Notes: generated by a model from the letters alone, not told the origin. Shown: positions 33,447 through 44,212, counted from the first letter of the stretch. The stretch: DNA of 64,000 nt from Rhodococcus phenolicus (GCF_001646785.1 NZ_LRRH01000039.1:34874-98873); one strand, 5' to 3'. Numbers and translations are program-made.

Positions 33447-35446
33447 GCCACCACCGTCCGGTCGTCGACGACGGTGCCGGCGTCGAGTATCACAGCGCGC
33501 GAACAGACCGCTTCCATGCCGTGCACGTCGTGGGAGATGACGACGATCGTCATGTGCTCGGTCGCGCGCAGGTAGCCGAGCAGGGCGACGAGGTCGTGGC
33601 GGCCGGCGTCGTCGAGCCCGGCGAGCGGTTCGTCGAGTACCAGCACGCGCGGAGCCCGGGTGAGCTGCGCGGCGATCGCGACCCGCCGCATCTCGCCGCC
33701 GCTGAGCTCGTCGACCGCCCGGTCCACCAGATGCGCACCGAGACCGACGCGCTGCAGGACCGCCGCCACGTACGGGCGGTCGACGTGGTCGAGACCGGCG
33801 ACCTCGCAGATCTCCTCGGCGACAGTGGGGCGCTGCAACTGCAGTCGCGCCTGCTGGAACACCAATCCGATGTCGCCACGCAGGTCGGCGGTGGGGGTGC
33901 CGTTCAGCGTGCACGTTCCGGCGGTCGGCCGGTGCAGCCCGGCGACGATCCAGGCGAGGGTCGATTTGCCGGAGCCGTTGGCGCCGACGACGAGCACTCC
34001 TTCGCCACGGCCGACCGACAGCGACACGCCCCGCAGTGCGGTGTGCGCCCACGGCGTGCGGGCGGCGTAGGTGTGGGTGAGCTCGCGGATCTCGAGGATC
34101 GGATCGGTGACCGCCGGTGGGGCCGCCGCGGACACGGTGCGGGTGGTCGGTGCCGGCGCCGGGACGAGTCGCCCGCGGTCGAGGTGGACGACGCGCCCGG
34201 CCGCGGCGGCCTCGCCCTCGACATGGGTGACGAGCACGACGGCGGTGCCGTCGCGGGCGATGCCGGCGAGCAGATCCAACAGGGCGGTGCGGCTCGCGTC
34301 GTCGACCATCGCGGTGATCTCGTCGGCGATCAGCAGGGCGGGGCGGCGGGCAAGCGCACCGGCCAGCGTCAGGCGTTGCAGCTGCCCGCCGGAGAGGTCC
34401 TCCGTGGGCCGGTCCGCGAGCCCACCCAACCCGACCCTCGCGAGCAGCGCCTCGACGCCCGGACCGTCGACGTCACCGTCGAGTCCCCAGCGCACGTCCT
34501 CGACGACCGTGCGGCCGAGAATCTGGGATTCCGGATGCTGGAAGACCAGCGCCGTGCCGCCCGGCGCGCCGAGTCCGACGTCGCCGGGCCGGTCGACGAG
34601 ACCGGTCGTCGGGTCGAGACCGGCCAGGATCCGCGCGAGGGTGGACTTGCCCGAACCGTTGGCACCGGCCACCGCGACGAACTCGCCGGCGGTGATCGTC
34701 AGGTCGATGCCGGCGAGCGCGTCGGCGGTGGAGCCCGGGTAGCGATAGGTCACCGACCGCAGGCGCACGGGCAGCGGTGCCGGTGCCGTCGCGGATGCCG
34801 CCGGCCATTCGGTGGGCGGGCTGCTCCAGCGGGTGCGCGAGGCGACGGTCCGGAAGATCCCGAAACTCAACAGGGCACTGCCGACGATGCCGGCGACGGC
34901 CGCGCCGCCGATCCAGAGCCACCAGAAGTCGACGAGGAACTCCATGGTGCGGGTGTAGATGTCGACGAAATCCTGCCCGGCACCGACCGCCTGGAACGCC
35001 CGCAGGGTGCCCTGCATCGAGGCGACGAGGGAGTCGAGCAGCAGGATCCTGGATTGCTCGAACAGCAGCAGCATCCCCACCGCGAAGGCGGCCACTGCGA
35101 GTCCCAGCGGGACCGAGCCGACGAACACCACCAGCACCGCGTTCCGGCCCCATCGGCGCTCCGCGTAGCCGACGAGAACGCCGACGCCGACGAGCACCAG
35201 CAACGCCGCCACCCCGAACGGTCCGCCGGCGATGAGCGCGACGACGCTCGCCGCGACGGTCGCCGCGACCGCGGACCGCATCCGGTTGCCCGCGGCCAGG
35301 AACGCGATCGGCAGGGTGATGAGGACCTGTGCGACACCCACCGGGATGAACCCGGTCACGACGGTGACGACGGCAGTCAGTGCTCCGAACACCGCCGCGG
35401 CCGCGATCTCGAACGGCCGCAACGGGCCTCTTGCTGTCGTGGTCAC
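33443..35446 (-). CDS. ECF transporter: fused substrate-binding (S) and two ATPase (A, A') domains
   Basis: About 667 residues. The first roughly 215 are hydrophobic helices of an S-component-like membrane domain (FEIAAAAVFGALTAVVTVVTGFIPVGVAQVLITLP ...). Two ABC ATPases follow, each with Walker A GANGSGKSTLA; signatures LSGGQLQRL and LSGGEMRRV; Walker B LLIADEIT and VLVLDEPLAG. ECF importers usually encode S, A, A' and T separately, so three parts in one chain plus an overlapping EcfT is compact. No riboswitch is visible in the short upstream gap, so the vitamin or metal is unknown. Start GTG 35446 or 35455. Confidence 0.85.
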   Translation of the reverse strand: MTTTARGPLRPFEIAAAAVFGALTAVVTVVTGFIPVGVAQVLITLPIAFLAAGNRMRSAVAATVAASVVALIAGGPFGVAALLVLVGVGVLVGYAERRWGRNAVLVVFVGSVPLGLAVAAFAVGMLLLFEQSRILLLDSLVASMQGTLRAFQAVGAGQDFVDIYTRTMEFLVDFWWLWIGGAAVAGIVGSALLSFGIFRTVASRTRWSSPPTEWPAASATAPAPLPVRLRSVTYRYPGSTADALAGIDLTITAGEFVAVAGANGSGKSTLARILAGLDPTTGLVDRPGDVGLGAPGGTALVFQHPESQILGRTVVEDVRWGLDGDVDGPGVEALLARVGLGGLADRPTEDLSGGQLQRLTLAGALARRPALLIADEITAMVDDASRTALLDLLAGIARDGTAVVLVTHVEGEAAAAGRVVHLDRGRLVPAPAPTTRTVSAAAPPAVTDPILEIRELTHTYAARTPWAHTALRGVSLSVGRGEGVLVVGANGSGKSTLAWIVAGLHRPTAGTCTLNGTPTADLRGDIGLVFQQARLQLQRPTVAEEICEVAGLDHVDRPYVAAVLQRVGLGAHLVDRAVDELSGGEMRRVAIAAQLTRAPRVLVLDEPLAGLDDAGRHDLVALLGYLRATEHMTIVVISHDVHGMEAVCSRAVILDAGTVVDDRTVVA

Positions 35447-35483
35447 CGCGCGCACCGACCCCAGTGTGCCAGCGGTGCGGAAG

Positions 35484-36050
35484 CTATGCGCGACCCCATG
35501 CTGCGAGAACCGCTGCGGTCGATCCGTCCCGTCCGGGCGCCGTCTCCTCCCCGAGCACGCCGTGGCCGCGGAGCATGGCACGCACCGGTTCACCGCGGTC
35601 GAGAACGAACCGGCACAGCCGCGGATCGAGCTCGACGTCCGGGTCGGCGACGGAGGCGATGTCCCAGCCGTGCAGCAGCAGCTCCTGGACGCGCAGTACC
35701 AGCAGGGTCGAGACGTCGACGTCCCGGATCGGGTGGTGCAGCACCAGTTCGTCGTCGTCGCGGTGCTCGACGAACTCGCGGCGCAGCGCATCGGTCAGCC
35801 GGCGGTGGGCCTCGACCGCGTCGTCACCGACGAGATCGGCGGTGCGCGTCCAGGCCACCTCGGACGGGTCGCCGCCGGTGAAGTAGTGCGCATAGCGGAC
35901 GGCCCCGCCGAGGACGTGGTTGGCGACGTCGCGTGTGCTCCACCCGTCGCAGCGGCTCGCCCGGTCGCCGAGCGCGCCTTCCGCGCCGAGGATGTCCCCG
36001 AACGTCCTGGTCGCGAGGTCGAGCATCTGCAGATCGTCGTCGGTGATCAC
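35484..36050 (-). CDS. DinB/MDMPI-fold metal-binding protein (TIGR03086-like)
   Basis: A 188-residue four-helix-bundle protein: SRCDGWSTRDVANHVLGGAVRYAHYFTGG with the first His, and LRVQELLLHGWDIASV with the second. Both are placed as metal ligands in the mycothiol-dependent maleylpyruvate isomerase/DinB fold. The GTG at 36050 has GGAAG upstream. It follows another MDMPI-family gene 52 nt upstream in the same direction. Many members are thiol transferases using mycothiol; the substrate here is unknown. Confidence 0.8.
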   Translation of the reverse strand: MITDDDLQMLDLATRTFGDILGAEGALGDRASRCDGWSTRDVANHVLGGAVRYAHYFTGGDPSEVAWTRTADLVGDDAVEAHRRLTDALRREFVEHRDDDELVLHHPIRDVDVSTLLVLRVQELLLHGWDIASVADPDVELDPRLCRFVLDRGEPVRAMLRGHGVLGEETAPGRDGSTAAVLAAWGRA

Positions 36051-36102
36051 GTGCTTCCTTCCACTCGGTGGTCGGTCGATGCCGGGCCGCAGGAGCCGCC
36101 CG

Positions 36103-36867
36103 TCAGAACGGCACCTGCACCTCGAGCAGGCCCGTTCCCGGTGCCCGCCCGGACAGGATCCGGCAGAACTCGACGGCATCCAGCTCGATCGGGTCCGCAC
36201 CGGATTCCGTTCGCCAGCGGCCGCCGGCCGGACCGGTCAGGGTGAGGTCGATCGGACGGTTGTGCCTGCCGGCCCATTCGTCGACGACGTCCGCGACGAG
36301 GACTCCGTCGTGTTCGGGAGTCAGCACCATCGATTGTCCTGTCGCCCTGCAGATGTCGACGCGATGCATCCACGGGTCCCGGGTGAGGACGATATCGAGC
36401 AGGTAACCGATCGTCCACCATTCGTCGGCTCCGCCGACGGTCTGCGCGGGCTTCATCGTCCGCGACCGCACGAACGACGGGGTGCGGGCGCGGGCCCGTG
36501 CCGCCTTCGCGCCGGACGCGCGATAGGCGGCGCCGAGCCGGCCGGAATCGAGCGTTGCGTACTTCTCCACCTGATGCTCGGTCAGGGCGTCGATGAACGA
36601 CCCGTCCGAGCGTTTCGCGGCGGCGAGCTGACGGCGCATCTCGAGCAGAGACGCGGCCATCCGCGTCATGCCGTACGCGTGCCCGGCCATCGCGCGGACG
36701 TCCCATCCGGGACATTCCGTCGGCAGGCTCCACGCCCCGGGCGGGAGCCGGTCCAGCAGGTCGGCGAAGCGGCCGTATTCGGTGGCGGCCAGGCGCATCG
36801 CGACGTCGCGTCGCATCACCGGTCGTCGTGGCCGCCTCGTGGACTCGGTTGAGGTCGGTGCAGCCAT
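36103..36867 (-). CDS. Maleylpyruvate isomerase-family mycothiol-dependent enzyme
   Basis: A 254-residue protein with the MDMPI N-terminal bundle (LPTECPGWDVRAMAGHAYGMTRM for the first His; LTRDPWMHRVDICRATGQ for the H-x3-D pair). A C-terminal SCP2-like domain follows (DLTLTGPAGGRWRT...LDAVEFCRILSGRAPGTGLLEVQVPF). This is the classic architecture of mycothiol-dependent isomerases and transferases. It is preceded by a TetR gene 10 nt upstream, which suggests that regulator controls this pair. Confidence 0.85.
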   Translation of the reverse strand: MAAPTSTESTRRPRRPVMRRDVAMRLAATEYGRFADLLDRLPPGAWSLPTECPGWDVRAMAGHAYGMTRMAASLLEMRRQLAAAKRSDGSFIDALTEHQVEKYATLDSGRLGAAYRASGAKAARARARTPSFVRSRTMKPAQTVGGADEWWTIGYLLDIVLTRDPWMHRVDICRATGQSMVLTPEHDGVLVADVVDEWAGRHNRPIDLTLTGPAGGRWRTESGADPIELDAVEFCRILSGRAPGTGLLEVQVPF

Positions 36868-36877
36868 GAGAGGCTCC

Positions 36878-37468
36878 TTACAGTCCTACATTCTCGGCGA
36901 ACATGTCCACGGCCCGATCCAGGAGCCGGCGCCACCGGTCGCCACCCGGATCGTTGGCGAGCTGGGCGTCGATGAGCCCACCGATGATCGCGACACACAG
37001 ATCCACATCCTGCTGTTCACGAACCTCCAACTCGGCCAGCGCTTTTCGAAACACAGCCATCGTCGCGACGGACGGTGCGTACGCGTCGTCGCTCGGCTCG
37101 AAGCCGATGACGATCCGCTGGTTCATCAGCTGGAATCGGGCGAGATCCTCGATACAGAAATCGAAGAAGGTGGCCGCGAGGGATCGCAGCACAGCGCGCG
37201 GGGTGCCGGGCAGATTCCGGGCGCGTTCCGACATGACCGCCAGGCACTCGCTCCACGCCTGCTCGAACATCGCGTCGTAGAGCGCATTCTTCGATGCGAC
37301 GTGGCTGTACAACGACGGCGGTCGCATGCCCACCCGGTCCGCGACATCCCGGAGGGTCAGGTTCGCGAGCCCGCGGTCGCGGGCGGCCTCCCAGGCCGCG
37401 GCGAGAATCTCGGATCGAGTTGCCGAACGACGTTCGGCAACCCTATCGCGATTCGGTCTGCCTAACAC
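36878..37468 (-). CDS. TetR-family transcriptional regulator
   Basis: A 196-residue regulator with helix-turn-helix SEILAAAWEAARDRGLANLTLRDVADRVGMRPPSLYSHVASKNALYDAMFEQAW. The C-terminal domain ends DRAVDMFAENVGL. The GTG at 37468 opens the product as VLGRPNRDRVAERRS. The start codon lies inside the palindrome CCTAACACACTTAGG, a likely autoregulatory operator. It sits between a SnoaL gene (32 nt upstream) and two MDMPI-fold genes, all on one strand. Confidence 0.85.
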   Translation of the reverse strand: MLGRPNRDRVAERRSATRSEILAAAWEAARDRGLANLTLRDVADRVGMRPPSLYSHVASKNALYDAMFEQAWSECLAVMSERARNLPGTPRAVLRSLAATFFDFCIEDLARFQLMNQRIVIGFEPSDDAYAPSVATMAVFRKALAELEVREQQDVDLCVAIIGGLIDAQLANDPGGDRWRRLLDRAVDMFAENVGL

Positions 37469-37475
37469 ACTTAGG
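37461..37475. promoter_or_regulatory. Palindrome over the TetR start, candidate operator
   Basis: CCTAA-N5-TTAGG, with perfect arms, covers the GTG start of the TetR gene in a locally AT-rich patch. Position and symmetry suit autorepression. Confidence 0.45.
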
Positions 37476-37500
37476 ACGATCCTCGCCCCGGGTCCGGCTG

Positions 37501-37881
37501 TCAAGCCTCCGAACGCGCGGGCGGCGAGAACTCCGGCTGGTCCAGCACCCGCAGCCAGCTGCCGTCGGCCTGTCGCCGGACGACCTGCGCGCGGGCACCG
37601 GCACCGTCGCGCGGCGGCGTCGAGGTGAGGGCGAGGTCGCCGCTGACGAGAGTCGGCAAGGGCGGTTCGGGTTCGAAATGCGGCGCGACCGCGAGCACCG
37701 ATGCCCACAGCTCCCGGATGGCGGACCGGCCGACGGTAACCGATCCGGGCGGGTACGCCAGGACCGCGCCCTCCTCGTAGAGGGCGGCGACACCGTCCGC
37801 GTCGCCGGCGTTGGACCGTTCGACGAACAGCCGGGTGATGTCCTCCGGTGTCATGGCCTTCTCGGGCTGCGTCTGCGACAT
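37501..37881 (-). CDS. SnoaL/NTF2-like protein
   Basis: A 126-residue cone-fold protein of the nuclear-transport-factor-2 superfamily: ITRLFVERSNAGDADGVAALYEEGAVLAYPPGSVTVGRSAIRELWASVLA, then a beta-rich C-terminus (VVRRQADGSWLRVLDQPEF). Such proteins act as small-molecule isomerases, hydrolases or ligand binders; no catalytic residue can be assigned. It is upstream of the TetR gene on the same strand and divergent from the LysR gene. Confidence 0.8.
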   Translation of the reverse strand: MSQTQPEKAMTPEDITRLFVERSNAGDADGVAALYEEGAVLAYPPGSVTVGRSAIRELWASVLAVAPHFEPEPPLPTLVSGDLALTSTPPRDGAGARAQVVRRQADGSWLRVLDQPEFSPPARSEA

Positions 37882-37936
37882 GGTCGCGTCCTTCCTGGTC
37901 GGATGTCGAATCGTGCGTCTCCACCCTCCCGCCGAG

Positions 37937-37966
37937 ACAACAAGAAGTCCAACAGATAGTTGTTGT
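37937..37966. promoter_or_regulatory. Inverted repeat between SnoaL and LysR genes
   Basis: ACAACAA (37937-37943) and TTGTTGT (37960-37966), perfect 7-bp arms 16 nt apart, 21 nt upstream of the LysR ATG. LysR proteins commonly bind in divergent intergenic regions of this kind. Confidence 0.4.
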
Positions 37967-37986
37967 CGACTCTAGAATCAACAGTC

Positions 37987-38850
37987 ATGGAATTGCGCCA
38001 GCTCGAATACTTCGTCGCGGTGGCCGAGGAAGCGAACTTCACTCGCGCCGCAGCTCGCGTCCACATCAGCCAGTCGGGTGTCAGCGCCCAGATCCGGCAG
38101 CTCGAGAACGAACTGGGCGCACCGCTGTTCGACCGCAGCACCCGGGTGGCCGCGCTCACCGCCGCCGGGGTAGCCGCACTTCCCCACGCCCGCGCGGCCC
38201 TGGCCGCGGCGCGGGCGGTGCGCGAGGCCGTCGACGACGTGAACGCGCTGGTCCGAGGCCGACTCGCCGTCGGCATGGTCACCGCGTGCACCGTCACACC
38301 TCTGTTCGACGCGCTGTCCGCGTGCCGTCGCGCACACCCGGGGGTCACGATCGATCTCGTCGAGGACAACTCGGATGTGCTCGTCGACCGGGTGCGCGCC
38401 GGCACCCTCGACGTGGCGCTCGTAGGGATCGCGGGCGCACCACCGGACGACCTCGAATCCCTGACGATCGTGTCCGAGCGGATCGTCGCGGCGGTGCCGC
38501 CGGGCCATCCGCTCGCGGAACATCCCGGCGTCCACCTGTCCGGCCTGAGTTCACACCCGTTGATCTGCCTGCCACCGGGCACGGGGATCCGCACGGTCCT
38601 GGAGAGAACCTGCGCGGCACGCTCGCTCGCCGTCGAGGTCGCGATGCAGGCCAGCGCACCCGATGCGGTCGCGGATCTGGCGGCACGCGGACTGGGCGTC
38701 GCGATCCTCAGCGCGTCCATGCTCCGGTCGTATCCGGGACTCGTCGCGCTGCCGATCGAAGACGCCGACGTCGACGCGATACTCGCGCTGGTGTGGCGAC
38801 CCGACCCGTCACCCACCGTGCAGGCGTTCACACGCCTGTGTGTCTTTTGA
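37987..38850 (+). CDS. LysR-family transcriptional regulator
   Basis: A 287-residue LysR protein. The winged helix is MELRQLEYFVAVAEEANFTRAAARVHISQSGVSAQIRQLENELGAPLFDRS. The effector domain begins GRLAVGMVTACTVTPLFDAL. The ATG at 37987 is the canonical start (MELRQLEYFV). It is divergent from the SnoaL gene across 105 nt, which makes the SnoaL/TetR/MDMPI series a probable target. It ends 96 nt before the convergent tuf gene. Confidence 0.9.
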   Translation: MELRQLEYFVAVAEEANFTRAAARVHISQSGVSAQIRQLENELGAPLFDRSTRVAALTAAGVAALPHARAALAAARAVREAVDDVNALVRGRLAVGMVTACTVTPLFDALSACRRAHPGVTIDLVEDNSDVLVDRVRAGTLDVALVGIAGAPPDDLESLTIVSERIVAAVPPGHPLAEHPGVHLSGLSSHPLICLPPGTGIRTVLERTCAARSLAVEVAMQASAPDAVADLAARGLGVAILSASMLRSYPGLVALPIEDADVDAILALVWRPDPSPTVQAFTRLCVF

Positions 38851-38894
38851 GCCGCCCTGGGCGCCACAAAGACATTTCGGCGCGGAAGCGCACA

Positions 38895-38926
38895 ATGGCG
38901 CCCACTCCCGGAGGAGTGAGCGCCAT
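38895..38926. terminator. Terminator of the str operon (after tuf)
   Basis: 14-bp stem with one mismatch (38895-38908 and 38913-38926) and a 4-nt loop, between the convergent tuf and LysR genes; probably bidirectional. Confidence 0.7.
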
Positions 38927-38946
38927 CGGCGTCAGCGAGAACTAGC

Positions 38947-40137
<1,191 letters not shown>

Positions 40138-40231
40138 TGGATGTCCTCCTGGACTGTTGTTGCTTGCAGTATGCAGCAGTGCGGTTTTGTATTACTTGGT
40201 CGTGCAGGTGACCGAGGGGATAACCCGAAGG

Positions 40232-42334
40232 CTACTCGCCGGTCGCCTTGGCGATGATTTCCTTCGAGACGTTCGACGGAACCTCTGCGTAGGAATCGAA
40301 CACCATGGAGAAGTTCGCCCGGCCCTGGGTCTTGGACCGCAGGTCACCGATGTAACCGAACATCTCCGAGAGCGGAACCAGCGCCTTCACGACACGGGCA
40401 CCACTGCGTTCCTCCATGGCCTGGATCTGGCCACGGCGGGAGTTGAGGTCGCCGATCACTTCACCCATGTAGTCCTCGGGGGTGGTGACCTCGACAGCCA
40501 TGAGCGGCTCGAGGATGACCGGAGCAGCCTTGCGGGCAGCTTCCTTCAGAGCCTGCGAACCGGCGATCTTGAACGCCATTTCCGACGAGTCGACGTCGTG
40601 GTACGCGCCGTCGAGCAGCGTGACCTTGACGTTCACCAGCGGGTAACCGGCGAGCACGCCGTACTGCATCGCGTCCTGCGCACCGGCGTCGACGGACGGG
40701 ATGTACTCGCGCGGCACGCGGCCACCGGTGACCTTGTTCTCGAACTCGTAGGTCGCGCCGTCCTCGCCCTTGAAGGGCTCCAGGGCGATGATGACCTTCG
40801 CGAACTGGCCGGAACCACCGGTCTGCTTCTTGTGCGTGAACTCGAGCTTCTCGACCGGCTTGGTGATGGTCTCGCGGTACGCGACCTGCGGCTTGCCGAC
40901 GTTGGCCTCGACCTTGAACTCGCGACGCATACGGTCGACGAGGATGTCGAGGTGGAGCTCGCCCATGCCGCCGATGACGGTCTGGCCGGTCTCCTCGTCG
41001 AGCTCGACCGAGAAGGTCGGGTCCTCTTCGGCGAGCTTCTGGATCGCGGTGCCCAGCTTCTCCTGGTCGGACTTGGTCTTGGGCTCGATCGAGACCTGGA
41101 TGACCGGGTCCGGGAAGGTCATGGACTCGAGCACGATCGGGGCGTCCTGCGCGCACAGGGTGTCGCCGGTCGTGGTGTCCTTCAGGCCGATCATCGCGTA
41201 GATGTGGCCCGCAACGGCCTCGTCGACCGGGTTCTCCTTGTTGGCGTGCATCTGGAACAGCTTGCCGATGCGCTCCTTCTTGCCCTTGGTGGCGTTGAGC
41301 ACCTGGGAGCCCGGCTCGACCCGGCCCGAGTACACGCGCACGAAGGTGAGCTTGCCGAAGAACGGATGCGCAGCGATCTTGAAGGCCAGCGCCGAGAACG
41401 GCTCTTCCTTGCTCGGCTTACGGGTGAGGACCTCTTCCTCGTCGCCCAGCTTGGTGCCCTGGACCTCGCCGATGTCCAGCGGGTTCGGCAGGTAGTCGAT
41501 GACCGCGTCGAGCATGGGCTGAACACCCTTGTTCTTGAACGCGGAACCGCACAGCACCGGGTAGAGCTCGGAGTTGACCGTCATCTTGCGGATGGCAGCC
41601 TTGATCTCCGCGACGGTGAGTTCCTCGCCCCCGAAGTACTTCTCCATGAGCTCTTCGTCGGACTCGGCAACGGTCTCGAGCAGCTTCTCGCGGTACTCGG
41701 CGGCCTTGTCGGCGAGGTCGGCGGGGATCTCCTCGATGGTCGGCTCGGCGCCGATCTCGACGGTGCCGCGCCAGGTGATGGCCTTCATCTCGACCAGGTC
41801 GACGACGCCGTCGAAGGCATCCTCGGCGCCGATCGGGAGCTGCAGGACCAGCGGCTTCGCACCGAGACGATCGATGATCGTCTGCACGGTGAAGTAGAAG
41901 TCCGCGCCCATCTTGTCCATCTTGTTGACGAAGCAGATGCGCGGAACATCGTACTTGGCAGCCTGGCGCCAGACCTGCTCGGACTGGGGCTCGACGCCCT
42001 CCTTGCCGTCGAACACGGCGACTGCGCCGTCGAGGACGCGCAGGGACCGCTCGACCTCGACCGTGAAGTCGACGTGGCCGGGGGTGTCGATGATGTTGAT
42101 CTGGTTCTTGTTCCAGAAACAGGTGACGGCGGCGGAGGTGATGGTGATACCACGCTCCTTCTCCTGCTCCATCCAGTCGGTGGTGGAAGCACCGTCGTGG
42201 GTCTCACCGATCTTGTAGTTCACACCGGTGTAGAAGAGGATGCGCTCGGTCGTGGTGGTCTTGCCGGCATCGATGTGCGCCATGATGCCGATGTTGCGGA
42301 CCTTGTTCAGGTCGGTCAGCACTTCCTGTGCCAC
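40232..42334 (-). CDS. fusA: Elongation factor G
   Basis: A 700-residue translocase GTPase. G1 is [15 protein letters not shown], the switch segment is [16 protein letters not shown]3 is DTPGHVDFT and G4 is NKMDK. Domain IV carries [34 protein letters not shown]. It moves tRNA-mRNA through the ribosome and acts in ribosome recycling. The length and gene order rpsL-rpsG-fusA-tuf identify it as the housekeeping copy rather than a FusA2-type paralogue. Confidence 0.99.
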   Translation of the reverse strand: MAQEVLTDLNKVRNIGIMAHIDAGKTTTTERILFYTGVNYKIGETHDGASTTDWMEQEKERGITITSAAVTCFWNKNQINIIDTPGHVDFTVEVERSLRVLDGAVAVFDGKEGVEPQSEQVWRQAAKYDVPRICFVNKMDKMGADFYFTVQTIIDRLGAKPLVLQLPIGAEDAFDGVVDLVEMKAITWRGTVEIGAEPTIEEIPADLADKAAEYREKLLETVAESDEELMEKYFGGEELTVAEIKAAIRKMTVNSELYPVLCGSAFKNKGVQPMLDAVIDYLPNPLDIGEVQGTKLGDEEEVLTRKPSKEEPFSALAFKIAAHPFFGKLTFVRVYSGRVEPGSQVLNATKGKKERIGKLFQMHANKENPVDEAVAGHIYAMIGLKDTTTGDTLCAQDAPIVLESMTFPDPVIQVSIEPKTKSDQEKLGTAIQKLAEEDPTFSVELDEETGQTVIGGMGELHLDILVDRMRREFKVEANVGKPQVAYRETITKPVEKLEFTHKKQTGGSGQFAKVIIALEPFKGEDGATYEFENKVTGGRVPREYIPSVDAGAQDAMQYGVLAGYPLVNVKVTLLDGAYHDVDSSEMAFKIAGSQALKEAARKAAPVILEPLMAVEVTTPEDYMGEVIGDLNSRRGQIQAMEERSGARVVKALVPLSEMFGYIGDLRSKTQGRANFSMVFDSYAEVPSNVSKEIIAKATGE

Positions 42335-42439
42335 AGGTAAACCCCGCTCGTAGCTCGTGTCGGTCCTTGGGTGCGGACCACGTGTTCTTGTGTTGTCAGC
42401 CGGCCGTCACAGGACCGACACAGTTGTGCGAGCAGCCGA

Positions 42440-42469
42440 CCGGGAGGACGTGGTTACCGATCCTCCCGG
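42440..42469. other. Hairpin between rpsG and fusA
   Basis: 9-bp perfect arms CCGGGAGGA/TCCTCCCGG with a 12-nt loop in the 146-nt rpsG-fusA gap. It may be a partial terminator, a processing site or an S7 autoregulatory site; sequence alone does not decide. Confidence 0.5.
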
Positions 42470-42480
42470 CCGGCAACGAC

Positions 42481-42951
42481 TCACCAGCGGTAGTGCGCGA
42501 ACGCCTTGTTGGCTTCAGCCATCTTGTGGGTGTCCTCGCGACGCTTCACGGACGCGCCGAGACCGTTGCTCGCGTCGAGAAGCTCGTTGGCCAGACGCTC
42601 CACCATGGTCTTCTCACGACGCTGACGCGCGAAGGTGACCAGCCAGCGCAGGGCCAGCGTGGTGGAACGGCCCGGGCGAACCTCCACCGGGACCTGGTAG
42701 GTGGCACCACCGACGCGGCGGCTGCGGACCTCGAGGGCGGGCTTGACGTTGTCGAGCGCGCGCTTGAGGGTGACGACCGGATCGGTGCCGGTCTTCTCGC
42801 GAGCCTGCTCGAGCGCCTCGTAGACGATGCGCTCGGCGGTGGACTTCTTGCCGTCCAGGAGAATCTTGTTGACCAGCTGCGTGACCAGCGGCGAACCGTA
42901 GACCGGATCGGCGATCAGCGGGCGCTTGGGAGCGGGACCCTTACGTGGCAT
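42481..42951 (-). CDS. rpsG: 30S ribosomal protein S7
   Basis: A 156-residue primary 16S rRNA-binding protein of the small subunit ([47 protein letters not shown]...). It ends at HYRW, the usual actinobacterial C-terminus. The ATG at 42951 overlaps the rpsL stop by one nucleotide, so the two are translationally coupled. Confidence 0.99.
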   Translation of the reverse strand: MPRKGPAPKRPLIADPVYGSPLVTQLVNKILLDGKKSTAERIVYEALEQAREKTGTDPVVTLKRALDNVKPALEVRSRRVGGATYQVPVEVRPGRSTTLALRWLVTFARQRREKTMVERLANELLDASNGLGASVKRREDTHKMAEANKAFAHYRW

Positions 42952-43325
42952 CAGCCCTTCTCCTTCTTCGCGCCGTAGCGGCTACGCGCCTGCTTGCGGT
43001 TCTTGACACCCTGGGTGTCGAGCGAGCCGCGGATGATCTTGTAGCGGACACCCGGGAGGTCCTTCACACGACCGCCGCGAACGAGCACCATCGAGTGCTC
43101 CTGGAGGTTGTGGCCCTCACCGGGAATGTATGCAGTGACCTCGACAGCGCTGGTCAGGCGGACACGCGCGACCTTACGGAGAGCCGAGTTCGGCTTCTTC
43201 GGGGTGGTGGTGTACACGCGGGTGCACACGCCACGGCGCTGCGGGCTGCCCTTGAGGGCCGCGGTCTTGACCTTGGCGGCCTTGTCGCGGCGGCCCTTGC
43301 GGACCAGCTGATTGATGGTTGGCAT
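42951..43325 (-). CDS. rpsL: 30S ribosomal protein S12
   Basis: A 124-residue decoding-centre protein ([51 protein letters not shown]). The two streptomycin-determinant lysines are the wild-type residues (TTTPKKPNS and [14 protein letters not shown]), so no resistance change is seen. First gene of the str operon, with GAGAAAG upstream of the ATG. Confidence 0.99.
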   Translation of the reverse strand: MPTINQLVRKGRRDKAAKVKTAALKGSPQRRGVCTRVYTTTPKKPNSALRKVARVRLTSAVEVTAYIPGEGHNLQEHSMVLVRGGRVKDLPGVRYKIIRGSLDTQGVKNRKQARSRYGAKKEKG

Positions 43326-43645
43326 CTACAGGCTTTCTCGTTGTCTGGAGCTGCTCATACGAGCAACCTCGGCTGTTCTGAAATTAGGGATCCATCGGTT
43401 GGGGCAAGGAAGCAACTGCCCCGCACCCGCCCCCCGTGTGCACACGAGGTCGGGCGTGTCGCGTACCCCCACACAGGCAGCCGGGGGCTCGCAAACTGCA
43501 GTTGTCTACAGACCGCGCGCACGGCACTACCTCGCATAGGCACACAGATCGGCCCGGGCATGCCGGACACGACCCACAACAATACCCGGCGCCGAGCCAC
43601 GAGGTCAAAGTGAGCTGCGGCTCGTCCGCCGCCCCGCACAGGGCC
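43326..43645. promoter_or_regulatory. Leader and promoter region of the str operon
   Basis: 320 nt without a gene. The promoter is at the far (right) end and leaves an untranslated leader of about 245 nt before rpsL. No riboswitch class was recognised in it; the size leaves room for a regulatory structure. Confidence 0.55.
43579..43608 (-). promoter_or_regulatory. Sigma-A-type promoter of the str operon
   Basis: On the minus strand TTGACC (43608-43603), an 18-nt spacer and TATTGT (43584-43579). It is the best -35/-10 match upstream of rpsL, and the expected transcription start is near 43572. Confidence 0.65.
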
Positions 43646-44212
43646 TCAACTGCTCAGGTTCAGCGTGAGCCGGGCCAGCGTGGCGGCCGCCTCGCAGGGG
43701 TCGGGATGCCCCGAACCCGGCGCGTACTGCACCCACCAGCCGAAGATGCCCGCGGTGGACGCGTTCGCCGAGACACCGCACGAATCCGGATCGGCCGGTC
43801 GCCGCATCTGGATCGCCCGGCGGCCCTCGACCGTCGTGTTCTCCACCGCGTAGCCGAGCCGTTCCCCGGTCTCGCGTTCGGTGTCGAGGGCGCCCGTCTC
43901 GAACCAGTTGAAGGTCACCTTGACCGGACCGCTCGGGCCGTCGCCGTCCCAGCGGCAGATCGCGCCGAAGAACCCGCGCAACACGTAGTCCGCCCCGACG
44001 CTCTGCGCGATCTGCTCGTCGGTGACGGCGTCGCACTCGGTGAGCAGCTTGGTGAATTCCGTCGATGCGCCACCCCCGCCGGCACCCTCCTGCACGGCGC
44101 GACCCTCGATGGTGCGGCCGCATCCGGCGAGCACACCCCCGGCGACCGTGCAGGCCAGCACCGCCGCGGCCGCCCGTCGCACCCGTGCCGTGGGGGACCC
44201 GGTCGTGATCAT
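43646..44212 (-). CDS. DUF3558-family lipoprotein
   Basis: A 188-residue exported lipoprotein. The signal ends in lipobox VLAGC near residue 31. The mature DUF3558 domain carries FTKLLTECDAVTDEQIAQSVGA, then CRWDGDGPSGPVKVTFNWFETG and PDSCGVSANASTAGIFGWWVQYAPG, with the conserved Cys and Trp pattern. The ATG at 44212 overlaps the stop of the preceding DUF3558 gene (ATGA). Function of the family is unknown; the tandem copies look like an old duplication. Confidence 0.85.
   Translation of the reverse strand: MITTGSPTARVRRAAAAVLACTVAGGVLAGCGRTIEGRAVQEGAGGGGASTEFTKLLTECDAVTDEQIAQSVGADYVLRGFFGAICRWDGDGPSGPVKVTFNWFETGALDTERETGERLGYAVENTTVEGRRAIQMRRPADPDSCGVSANASTAGIFGWWVQYAPGSGHPDPCEAAATLARLTLNLSS

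Noticed and set aside
33521..35881. 786-codon plus-strand open frame over the ECF ATPase gene
   Set aside because: Shadow of the well-supported fused ABC gene.
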